Below, piece by piece: positions 18,870 through 26,232 of a stretch of 64,000 nucleotides of DNA. Position 1 is the first letter of the stretch. Each line of letters opens with the position of its first letter. Made by a program: the position numbers and the translations under genes. The stretch lies in NCBI RefSeq assembly GCF_014644415.1, contig NZ_BMKQ01000001.1, positions 1,912,861 through 1,976,860 of the forward strand, written 5' to 3'. Source of the stretch: Marmoricola endophyticus (GTDB lineage Bacteria; Actinomycetota; Actinomycetes; Propionibacteriales; Nocardioidaceae). A model generated the notes under the pieces. That model saw nothing but the letters and a program-made list of their open reading frames with translations, was not told the origin of the DNA and made no database searches.

Positions 18870-20180
18870 ATGGCATCGAAGAAGCTGACTCGTCGCCAGA
18901 AGGCGATGACGATCGTCCCGCTCGCCATCGTGTGCGGCGTCTGGACCGCGAGTCTCGGCGGCCTCGGCGCGGCGACCGCGGTGGACGCGAAGATCGAGCC
19001 GAAGCTCCCCGACGGCGCCTCCGTCCCGTCCGAGGCGATCCAGGCGCCGGCCAACGTCTCGCTGCCCGGCGTCGTCGCCCCCGGCGTGCCCAACGGCGCG
19101 ACCGACTCGGTCGTCGACGGCGCCTCGACCAGCGGCATCCCGTCCGCGGCGCTGTCCGCCTACCAGCGCGGAGCCCAGATCATCGACTCCGCCGACACCA
19201 CCTGCAAGATCCCGTGGGAGCTGATCGCGGCGATCGGCCGCGTCGAGTCCGACCACGGCCGCTACGGCGGCAACGTGCTGTCCGCCCAGGGCGTGAGCAC
19301 GCCGGGCATCTACGGCATCCCGCTCGACGGCACCAACGGCACCATCAAGGTGCCCGACACCGACGCCGGCCAGCTCGACAAGGACCCGGTCTGGGACCGC
19401 GCCGTCGGCCCGATGCAGTTCATCCCCAGCACCTGGTCCTCGGTGAAGGTCGACGCCGACGGCGACGGCCAGCGCAACCCCCAGGACATCGACGACGCCT
19501 CGCTCGCGACCGCCGTCTACCTCTGCTCCGGCTCCGACGACCTGTCGACGACCGCCGGCCAGCGCGCGTCGGTCTACCGCTACAACCACAGCCAGTCCTA
19601 CGTCGACCTCGTGCTGCGGCTGATGCAGGCGTACTCCCAGGGCGACTACACGGCCGTCCCGAACAGCACCACCTCCGGCTCGCTGTACTCGCTGACCAGC
19701 GAGGGCGGGACGACGTCGTTCGGCAGCGGCAGCAGCAAGGCCGGCGCCAAGGGCGGCAAGGCCGGCAAGGGAGCGACCGGCGGCGGCTCCGGTAAGGCTG
19801 GTACCCCCGGGACGGCAACGGCGCCTGGTTCGTCGGCCACAAGCCCGAGCAGCCCGAGCAGCCCGGCGGGTCCTAGCGGCCCGAAGGGCCCCAGCGACAA
19901 TCCCACCAAGAAGGCCGGCGATGCCACCAAGAAGGCGGTCGAGAACGCGACCAACGGCTTGAAGAAGACCGTCGACGACACGATCAGCGATCTGAAGGCC
20001 CAGTCGCTGTGTATTGGCGCGAACAAGCAGATCGAGAATTTCCCCAAGTTGTTGAGTCAGTGCGTGGCGGATTTGACGGTCAAGACCCTGTCCGACGCGA
20101 CCGCCAATGCTCGAAGCGTGGTTGGGACACTTCTCGAAGACGTGCTCGGACTCGGCGGCATCCTCGGCCGAAACAGCTGA
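18870..20180 (+). CDS. Secreted lytic murein transglycosylase
   Basis: The protein has an N-terminal signal or membrane anchor (hydrophobic about residues 15-38), then a lysozyme-like fold: IPWELIAAIGRVESDHGRYGG with the catalytic glutamate in RVESD, GPMQFIPSTWSSV, the metal-loop-like DADGDGQRNPQDIDD, and ATAVYLCSG. After about residue 270 comes a long Gly/Ala/Lys/Ser/Pro tail and a helical end with two cysteines (SLCIG, LSQCVADL). It should cleave peptidoglycan glycan strands outside the cell. ATG 18870 is used; GTG 18861 in frame is possible, and AAGG at 18855 fits both. The 3' end uses A/T third positions more freely than neighbours. Confidence 0.88.
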   Translation: MASKKLTRRQKAMTIVPLAIVCGVWTASLGGLGAATAVDAKIEPKLPDGASVPSEAIQAPANVSLPGVVAPGVPNGATDSVVDGASTSGIPSAALSAYQRGAQIIDSADTTCKIPWELIAAIGRVESDHGRYGGNVLSAQGVSTPGIYGIPLDGTNGTIKVPDTDAGQLDKDPVWDRAVGPMQFIPSTWSSVKVDADGDGQRNPQDIDDASLATAVYLCSGSDDLSTTAGQRASVYRYNHSQSYVDLVLRLMQAYSQGDYTAVPNSTTSGSLYSLTSEGGTTSFGSGSSKAGAKGGKAGKGATGGGSGKAGTPGTATAPGSSATSPSSPSSPAGPSGPKGPSDNPTKKAGDATKKAVENATNGLKKTVDDTISDLKAQSLCIGANKQIENFPKLLSQCVADLTVKTLSDATANARSVVGTLLEDVLGLGGILGRNS

Positions 20181-20240
20181 CCTCGACCACCGGAGGTCGA
20201 GCAGCGACCGAGCGCTAGCGAGGGAGCGGTCGTCGAGACC
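20181..20240. repeat. Copy of the dispersed GC-rich palindromic repeat
   Basis: The sequence between the convergent transglycosylase and SDR genes reads CTCGACCACCGGAGGTCGAG, then AGCGACCGAGCGCTAGCGAG and ends GTCGTCGAGACC, the same elements as the copies at 6643, 25119 and 40263. The first part is itself an inverted repeat (CTCGACC/GGTCGAG). A terminator-like role fits the convergent setting. Confidence 0.75.
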
Positions 20241-20265
20241 GGCGACCGTACGCCTTGAGGCGACC

Positions 20266-21096
20266 TCAGCCCAGCGCGTCCCTCACCAGCCGGTCCGACA
20301 ATCCACGCACCCACGCCCGCGCGGCGGGGTCGTCGGCCTGGGGGTCGGGGTCGGCGATCTCCTGCCCGTCGAAGTACCGCCCGCTGACGTCGTCCAGGTC
20401 GGCGTCGGCGACCAGGCGCCAGACGGCGTCGAGGCCCTCCTCGAGCGTGCTCTGGGCGGGCAGCTCGGTGTCGCGGACCATGGTGGTGTCCATCATCGTC
20501 GCGGGGTGGACCGCGTTGACGCTGACGCCGGTGCCGACGAGGTCGGCGGCGAGGTCGAAGGTGGCCATCACCTGGGCGAGCTTGGCGCGGCGGTACGCCT
20601 TCAGGCCGCTGTAGCCGCTCTCCGTCAGCGGGTCGTCGGGGTCGAGCGCGAGCTGACCGGCCGAGGCGACCTGCACGACCCGGGAGGGGGCGCTGGTCTC
20701 CAGCAGCAGCCGCAGGCGCTGGGCCAGGTGGTAGCCGGCGAGGTGGTTCACCGCGAACCGCAGCTCGATCCCGTCCTGGCTGGTCTCACGGGGCGCGTCG
20801 GGCGGGCCGAAGCCGACCCCGGCGTTGCTGACCAGGCAGTGGAGGGCGTCGTACTCCGCGATCACGGCGGAGGCGAGGGCGTCCACCTCGCGCAGCGACG
20901 CGAGGTCGGCCACCACGGTGTCGATCGCGACGCCGTGCTCCCGGTCGACCTCCTCGACGAGGTCGGCCAGCTTGCGCGGGTCGCGCCCGTGCGCCACGAC
21001 CAGCGCCTGGTGCTCGGCCAGCCGGTGCACCAGCGCCCGGCCGAGGCCGTCGGTCGCGCCGGTCACCAGGACGGTCTGCTCGCTCAGCTCTCGCAC
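20266..21096 (-). CDS. Short-chain dehydrogenase/reductase
   Basis: The 276-residue SDR has the cofactor motif TGATDGLGRAL, the NAG motif in LVSNAGVGFG, the catalytic serine in QVASAGQ and the YRRAK pair (tyrosine and lysine four apart), followed by VNAVHPATMMDT. HGRDP after the second strand suggests NADPH use. It resembles retinol-dehydrogenase-like SDRs of actinobacteria. The substrate is unknown. It stands alone between a repeat and the universal stress gene. Confidence 0.9.
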   Translation of the reverse strand: MRELSEQTVLVTGATDGLGRALVHRLAEHQALVVAHGRDPRKLADLVEEVDREHGVAIDTVVADLASLREVDALASAVIAEYDALHCLVSNAGVGFGPPDAPRETSQDGIELRFAVNHLAGYHLAQRLRLLLETSAPSRVVQVASAGQLALDPDDPLTESGYSGLKAYRRAKLAQVMATFDLAADLVGTGVSVNAVHPATMMDTTMVRDTELPAQSTLEEGLDAVWRLVADADLDDVSGRYFDGQEIADPDPQADDPAARAWVRGLSDRLVRDALG

Positions 21097-21117
21097 GGTG
21101 CCGAGGCTAGCGGCGCC

Positions 21118-22005
21118 TCAGCGGCGGGGCAGCACCACGGCGGGTACGGGCGAGTGCCGCAGGATCCGGGTCGCCGTCGAGCCGAGGAAGACGCTGGCCA
21201 CCTGGCTGTGCCGGCTTGAGCCGACCACGAGCAGGTCGCCGTCGGCCCACTCGACACCGTCCAGCGCGGAGGACCAGCGCTCCCCGGTGACCAGCCCGGC
21301 GCCGGAGACGGGGACCGGGTGGTCGCCCGACGAGAGCGCGGCGCGGACCTCGTCGTGGGTCTCACGGACCTGCGCGCGCCAGGCGTCGTACACGCCCTGG
21401 TCGGCCAGGGCGCCGAGGGCAGAGCGGCGACTCGGCCGGACGCCGAACGTCACCACCTCGATCTCGGCTCCCAGCCGCTCGGCCAGGGCCCGCACCTTGG
21501 GCGCCAGCGCGACGTCGCCGCGAGTGGGCTCGACGGCGAGCACGATGCGGGTGAGCCGGTCACCGACCGGGTAGCCGCGGGGGGCGAGCGCGACGGGGAC
21601 CTGCGACGAGTGCACCAGCCGGTCGGAGGTGGACCCCAGCGAGATCCGGCCGACGCTGCCGACCGACGCGGAGCCCACGACCAGCAGGTCCGCTCCCCGA
21701 CGGGCACCCTCCTCGGCCAGGGCGGCCGGCACCGAGCGGCCCGAGCGGACCACCTCGGTGACGGCGACGTCGTCGGGCAGCTCCGCGCGGGCCTCGGCGA
21801 TCGCCTCGCGCGCGGTCTCGGTGAGGTACGTGCGCCACTCCGCCCCCACGTCGTGGCCGTCGCGCAGGGTCGGGGTGTCGTAGGAGTCCTGCACCACGCA
21901 GCACAGCACGAGCGAGTCGTCGGTCGAACGGGCCAGCCGGGCCGCGAGGTTGAGCCCGGACCGGCTGCGCGACTCCGGCCCGAAGCCGAGGACGACGCCG
22001 CTCAT
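21118..22005 (-). CDS. Universal stress protein, two tandem UspA domains
   Basis: The 295-residue protein has two UspA domains (about residues 1-140 and 150-295). Each ends with an ATP-loop-like pattern: VVGSASVGSVGRISLGSTSD and VVGSSRHSQVASVFLGSTAT, close to the G-2x-G-9x-GS consensus, so nucleotide binding is likely in both. Its ATG overlaps the permease stop (ATGA), giving a permease-Usp operon; such pairs are frequent, with Usp thought to modulate the transporter. Confidence 0.92.
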   Translation of the reverse strand: MSGVVLGFGPESRSRSGLNLAARLARSTDDSLVLCCVVQDSYDTPTLRDGHDVGAEWRTYLTETAREAIAEARAELPDDVAVTEVVRSGRSVPAALAEEGARRGADLLVVGSASVGSVGRISLGSTSDRLVHSSQVPVALAPRGYPVGDRLTRIVLAVEPTRGDVALAPKVRALAERLGAEIEVVTFGVRPSRRSALGALADQGVYDAWRAQVRETHDEVRAALSSGDHPVPVSGAGLVTGERWSSALDGVEWADGDLLVVGSSRHSQVASVFLGSTATRILRHSPVPAVVLPRR

Positions 22006-23495
22006 CGCCGGCTGCCCGCGGTCTCGCCGCGGCCGACGCGGGAGTGCCGCATGCCGTAGGCGAAGTAGACGACGAACCCGAGCAGCAGCCAGACCAGGAA
22101 CCGCAGCCAGGTCTCCACCGCCAGCGACGCCATCAGGCCCACGCAGCTGAGCACCGACAGCGGCGCCACGACCGCGACCAGCGGGGTCCGGAAGGGACGC
22201 TTCATCTCGGGCTGGGTACGACGCAGCACGAGCACCGCGACCGACACCACGACGAACGCGAACAGGGTCCCGATCGAGACCATCTCCGAGAGCACCGAGA
22301 TGGGGATGAAGCCGGCGAGGACCGCCACCGCTGCGACGGTCAGCCCCGTCATCAGCACCGGGGTCCCCCAGCTGGGGTGGATCTTCTTGAACATCGGCGG
22401 CAGCAGCCCGTCGCGAGCGATCGCGAATCCGATCCGACCCATGGCGACCATGTCCACGAGGATCACCGAGGTCAGGCCGGCCACGGCCGCGACGCCGATG
22501 AGGATCCCGGCCCACCCCAGGCCCACCTGCTCGAAGACGTCGGCCACCGCGTCGCCCTCGGAGAGGTTCTTGTAGAACACCATCCCGGTGATCACCAGGC
22601 AGACGCCGACGTAGAGCAGCGTCGAGATGCCGAGGGTGCCGAGCAGGCCCAGCGGCATGTCCCGGGCGGGCTTCTTGGTCTCCTCGCCCAGGTTGGCGAC
22701 GGCCTCGAAGCCGGAGTAGGCGAAGAACACGACGGCGGCGGCGACGAAGACGCCGGCGATGCCGTACGTGGCCGGGGAGATGCCGGAGACGAACTGCCAC
22801 AACGGCGCCTTCAACGTCTGCGAGGCGTCGTCGTCCCCGGGCACCGCCTTGGGGATGAACGGCGAGAGGTTGCCGCCCTTGACGTAGAACGCGCCGGCGA
22901 CGATCACGAAGAGGCAGACCGACACCTTGATCACGACCAGGCCGTTGGTGACCCACTTGGACTCGCGGATCCCGCGCAGGGCGACGTACCCGAGCACCAG
23001 GGTGATGAAGATGGCGCCGACGTTGACGATCGACCCCTCCTCCGCGAACCAGGCCGTCGGCAGGTCGAACACACCCGCCAGGTAGCCCGACCAGCCGCGG
23101 GCGACCACGGCCGCGCCGAGCGCGAACTCGAGGATCAGGTCCCAGGCGATGATCCAGGCGAAGATCTCGCCGATCGTCGCGTACGCGTAGGTGTAGGAGC
23201 TCCCCGCCGTCGGGACCGCCGAGGCCAGCTCGGCGTAGCACAGTGCGGCGAGCAGGCTGACGAACCCGGCGATGAGGAACGAGATGACGATCGCCGGACC
23301 GGCGTTCTCCTTCGCCTGCAGACCGGTCAGGGTGAAGATGCCGGTCCCGATCACGATGCCGATGCCGAAGCCGATGAGGTCCTTGGTGGTGAGGTTCTTC
23401 TTGAGCTGGCCGTCACCCTCCTCGGGATCGGCGTCGTTCTGGTGGATGACCTCGTCGACGCTCTTGGTCCGGGTCAGGGACGACAGGAAGCTCAT
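22002..23495 (-). CDS. APC-superfamily cationic amino acid permease
   Basis: The 497-residue protein has about 12-14 helices and opens with the APC signature DLIGFGIGIVIGTGIFTLTG near residues 39-58, the substrate-binding first helix. AYSGFEAVANLGEETKKPARDMP in the middle is typical of the CAT subfamily, which imports basic or neutral amino acids. The first 35 residues are polar and acidic. Substrate cannot be fixed from sequence. It is co-transcribed with the universal stress gene. Confidence 0.92.
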   Translation of the reverse strand: MSFLSSLTRTKSVDEVIHQNDADPEEGDGQLKKNLTTKDLIGFGIGIVIGTGIFTLTGLQAKENAGPAIVISFLIAGFVSLLAALCYAELASAVPTAGSSYTYAYATIGEIFAWIIAWDLILEFALGAAVVARGWSGYLAGVFDLPTAWFAEEGSIVNVGAIFITLVLGYVALRGIRESKWVTNGLVVIKVSVCLFVIVAGAFYVKGGNLSPFIPKAVPGDDDASQTLKAPLWQFVSGISPATYGIAGVFVAAAVVFFAYSGFEAVANLGEETKKPARDMPLGLLGTLGISTLLYVGVCLVITGMVFYKNLSEGDAVADVFEQVGLGWAGILIGVAAVAGLTSVILVDMVAMGRIGFAIARDGLLPPMFKKIHPSWGTPVLMTGLTVAAVAVLAGFIPISVLSEMVSIGTLFAFVVVSVAVLVLRRTQPEMKRPFRTPLVAVVAPLSVLSCVGLMASLAVETWLRFLVWLLLGFVVYFAYGMRHSRVGRGETAGSRR

Positions 23496-23504
23496 CGCTG
23501 AAGA

Positions 23505-23813
23505 TTAGGGCAGCCCGAGGGCCCGGGCGAGTGCCGCCACACCGACCCCGAGCAGGACGACGCCGAGGAAGGGCACCCGCAGGGCCAGCGCCGCGGCGGC
23601 GACGCCGAGCGCGAGGAGCCGCGAGTCGAGCGCCAGATCGGTGCCGTCCGCCACGGTGTTGGTCGCGGTCAGTGCGGCGAGGAGCCCGACCGTGACCGCA
23701 CCGGCCACGTGCAGGGCGCGCGGGTTCTCCACCACGCGGAGCGGGACGAGGAAGCCGGCCAGCTTCACGACGTACGCCGTCGCGCAGGCCGCCAGCAGCC
23801 ACCCCCAGCTCAC
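23505..23813 (-). CDS. azlD: Branched-chain amino acid exporter small subunit AzlD
   Basis: The 102-residue protein has four hydrophobic segments and matches the AzlD/BrnE family in size, including FLVPLR after the first helix and LTATNTVADG in the middle. AzlD pairs with AzlC to export branched-chain or related amino acids. The GTG start at 23813 overlaps the azlC stop (GTGA). Confidence 0.88.
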   Translation of the reverse strand: MSWGWLLAACATAYVVKLAGFLVPLRVVENPRALHVAGAVTVGLLAALTATNTVADGTDLALDSRLLALGVAAAALALRVPFLGVVLLGVGVAALARALGLP

Positions 23814-24481
23814 GAGCGCACCCAGCCGATCGCGGCGGCGACCACCGCGGCGAGAAGGATCGGCAGGCCGGCCGGCAGCACGGGCACGGCGACCACGGTG
23901 ACCAGCGCGCAGACCACCGCGACGGCCCAGCCGTCCCGGTCGACCAGCTTCGGCCAGAGCAGGGCCAAGAAGGCCGCGGCCGCTGCCGCGTCCAGCCCCC
24001 AGCGCCGGGGGTCGCCGAGGGCGTCGCCGGCGACGGCGCCGAGCGCCGTGAAGAGGTTCCACAGCAGGTAGACGCCCAGACCGGCGGCCCAGAAGCCGCG
24101 CCGCTGCTCGTCCGGGTCGTCCTGCGACACCGACGTCGCGGTGGACTCGTCGATGGTCAGCTGGGCGGCGACCAGCCGTCGCCAGCCACGGGGGCGGAGC
24201 ATCGCGCCGACCTGGACGCCGTAGACCGCGTTGCGCAGGCCGAGCAGCGTCGCCGCACCGTACGCCGTCACCGGTGCGCCACCGCCTGCCACCACCCCGA
24301 CCAGCGCGAACTGCGAGCCGCCGGTGAACATCAGGAGGCTCAGCGCGCAGGTCTGCGCGACGCTCAGCCCGGCGGTGACGCCGAGCGCGCCGAAGGAGAC
24401 GCCGTACAGGCCGGTCGCGGTCGCGACCGCGAGGCCGGTACGGGTCGCGGGGCTCGAGCGCACGAGGTCGACGGCGGACAC
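23810..24481 (-). CDS. azlC: Branched-chain amino acid exporter large subunit AzlC
   Basis: The 223-residue membrane protein fits AzlC/BrnF: the early GLYGVSFGALGVTAGLS segment, FTGGSQFALVGV, and the loop LRNAVYGVQVGAMLRPRGW followed by QLTIDESTATS are all family features. With AzlD it forms an exporter for branched-chain amino acids or analogues. It starts with GTG at 24481, only 17 bp from the divergent XRE regulator, which probably controls it. Confidence 0.92.
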   Translation of the reverse strand: MSAVDLVRSSPATRTGLAVATATGLYGVSFGALGVTAGLSVAQTCALSLLMFTGGSQFALVGVVAGGGAPVTAYGAATLLGLRNAVYGVQVGAMLRPRGWRRLVAAQLTIDESTATSVSQDDPDEQRRGFWAAGLGVYLLWNLFTALGAVAGDALGDPRRWGLDAAAAAAFLALLWPKLVDRDGWAVAVVCALVTVVAVPVLPAGLPILLAAVVAAAIGWVRS

Positions 24482-24498
24482 ACGTCTAGGCTGAGGGG
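24482..24498. promoter_or_regulatory. 17-bp divergent promoter between azlC and XRE regulator
   Basis: The only space between the two divergent start codons is ACGTCTAGGCTGAGGGG. On the plus strand TAGGCT (24487-24492) is a -10-like hexamer 6 nt before the XRE ATG; the minus strand reads CTAGAC over the same bases. Both transcripts would be leaderless or nearly so and the two polymerases would compete. The annotated regulator start may instead be GTG 24550, giving a 68-bp region. Confidence 0.5.
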
Positions 24499-25089
24499 AT
24501 GAACAACGTTCGTCAAGATGAACGAAACGATCATCTCACCGAACAGACCGTGGCGTCCCGGATCGGCGCGGCCGTCCACGCCCACCGCACCGCGGCCGGG
24601 ATGAGCCTCTCCGAGCTGGCCCGGCGGGCCGACGTCGCCAAGTCCGGGCTGTCCCAGCTCGAGTCCGGCCGCGGCAACCCCGGCGTGGAGACCGTGTGGG
24701 CGCTGGCGACCGCCCTCGGTGTGCCGTTCTCGGCGCTGATCGACCCCACCGAGCCGGAGGAGACGCTGGTCCGCGCCGGCGAGGGCGAGGCGACCCGCGC
24801 GGACGCGGCGACGTACGCAGCGGTGGTGCTGTCCCACTCCCCCGCCGGCGTGCGCCGCGACCTGTACCGCATCGACGCCGAGCCCAGCCCGGCCCGCGTC
24901 TCCGACCCGCACGCCGGCGGCACCGTCGAGCACGTCGTCGTGGTCACCGGCCGCGCCCGGGTGGGCCGCACGGAGGACCCGGTCGAGCTGGGCGCGGGCG
25001 ACTACCTGCGCTACCCCGGCGACGTCCCCCACCTGTTCGAGGCGCTCGAGCCCGGCACCAGCGCGGTCCTCGTCTCCCAGCAGGTGTAG
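24499..25089 (+). CDS. XRE-family regulator with C-terminal cupin domain
   Basis: The 196-residue protein has a helix-turn-helix (about residues 20-75; ARRADVAKSGLSQLESGRGNPGVETVWALA) and a cupin fold (about 110-190; HAGGTVEHVVVVTGRARVG, LGAGDYLRYPGDVPHLFEA). Such regulators sense small molecules through the cupin; divergent placement suggests control of azlCD. ATG 24499 is used, but the first 17 codons are unusually A/T-rich and contain inverted half sites (GTTCGTC, GATGAAC), so GTG 24550 is a real alternative start with the earlier bases as operator. Confidence 0.88.
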   Translation: MNNVRQDERNDHLTEQTVASRIGAAVHAHRTAAGMSLSELARRADVAKSGLSQLESGRGNPGVETVWALATALGVPFSALIDPTEPEETLVRAGEGEATRADAATYAAVVLSHSPAGVRRDLYRIDAEPSPARVSDPHAGGTVEHVVVVTGRARVGRTEDPVELGAGDYLRYPGDVPHLFEALEPGTSAVLVSQQV

Positions 25090-25118
25090 CGGTGCTCGCG
25101 CGGCGCGTTCACCGCACC

Positions 25119-25214
25119 GGGTCTCGACGCGCTCGTCGCTAGCGCTCCTCGCTGCTCGACCACCTCGGTGGTCGAGGTGGTTGAGCAGCGACGAAGGAGC
25201 GCGTCGAAACCACC
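25119..25214. repeat. Copy of the dispersed palindromic repeat, full hairpin
   Basis: Between the convergent XRE gene and hemB lies a 96-bp imperfect palindrome: GGTCTCGACGCGCTCGTCGC near the left end pairs with a right arm ending GAAGGAGCGCGTCGAAACC, and the centre has CTCGACCACC facing GGTGGTCGAG. It is the most complete inverted form of the repeat seen at 6643, 20181 and 40263. Confidence 0.8.
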
Positions 25215-25236
25215 GTGCCCGCCCCGCGAGCGGGCG

Positions 25237-26232
25237 TCAGCGCGGCAGGAGCCGCTGGGCCGCCTCGAGGGCCCAGTACGTCAGCACCAGGTCGGCGCCG
25301 GCCCGACGGATCGACGTCAGCGTCTCCAGGATCGCGGCGTCACGGTCGATCCAGCCGTGGGCGGCGGCGCCCTCGACCATGGCGTACTCCCCGGAGATGT
25401 TGTACGCCGCCACCGGCACGTCGACGGCCTCGCGCACGGCGGCGATCACGTCGAGATACGCCAGCGCGGGCTTGACCATCACCATGTCGGCACCCTCGGC
25501 GACGTCGAGCAGCGCCTCGCGCACGCCCTCGCGGCCGTTGGCCGGGTCCTGCTGGTACGTCTTCCGGTCGCCGGTCAGCGAGGAGTCGACGGCCTCGCGG
25601 AACGGGCCGAAGAAGGCCGAGGCGTACTTCGCGGAGTACGCCAGGATCGCCGCGTCCGTGTGGCCCGCGGCGTCGAGCGCCGCCCGGATCCGGCCGACCT
25701 GGCCGTCCATCATCCCCGAGGGGCCGAGCACGTGGGCGCCGGCGGAGACCTGCGCGAGGGCCATCGCGGCGTACACCTCGAGCGTCGCGTCGTTGTCGAC
25801 CGTGCCGTCCTCGGCGAGGACACCGCAGTGCCCGTGGTCGGTGAACTCGTCGAGGCACAGGTCCGCCATCACGGTCAGCTCGTCGCCGACCTCGGCGCGG
25901 ACGTCGGCCAGCGCGAGGTTGAGGATGCCGTCGGGGTCGATCGCACCGGAGCCGGTGGCGTCCTTGCGCTCGGGCACCCCGAACAGCATGATTCCGCCGA
26001 GCCCCGCCTCGGCCGCCTCGGCAGCGGTCCGGCGCAGCGTCTCCCGCGAGTGCTGGACCACGCCCGGCATCGACGAGATCGGCACCGGCCGGTCGGCGCC
26101 CTCGCGGACGAACGCCGGCAGGATCAGCTGGGCGGGGCGGACGTGGGTCTCGGCGACCGAGCGCCGCAGCGCGGGCGTACGGCGCAGCCGCCGCGGCCGG
26201 ACGGCCGGGAAGGAACCCTGGTCAGCGGGCAT
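25237..26232 (-). CDS. hemB: Delta-aminolevulinic acid dehydratase (porphobilinogen synthase)
   Basis: HemB joins two 5-aminolevulinates to porphobilinogen. The 331-residue TIM-barrel protein has both active-site lysines, in [15 protein letters not shown] and [12 protein letters not shown]. The metal segment [14 protein letters not shown] keeps two of the three cysteines of zinc-type enzymes, with aspartate at the middle position, a mixed pattern. It ends the rex-hemA-hemC-cobA/hemD-hemB operon and follows the previous stop directly. Confidence 0.96.
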   Translation of the reverse strand: MPADQGSFPAVRPRRLRRTPALRRSVAETHVRPAQLILPAFVREGADRPVPISSMPGVVQHSRETLRRTAAEAAEAGLGGIMLFGVPERKDATGSGAIDPDGILNLALADVRAEVGDELTVMADLCLDEFTDHGHCGVLAEDGTVDNDATLEVYAAMALAQVSAGAHVLGPSGMMDGQVGRIRAALDAAGHTDAAILAYSAKYASAFFGPFREAVDSSLTGDRKTYQQDPANGREGVREALLDVAEGADMVMVKPALAYLDVIAAVREAVDVPVAAYNISGEYAMVEGAAAHGWIDRDAAILETLTSIRRAGADLVLTYWALEAAQRLLPR

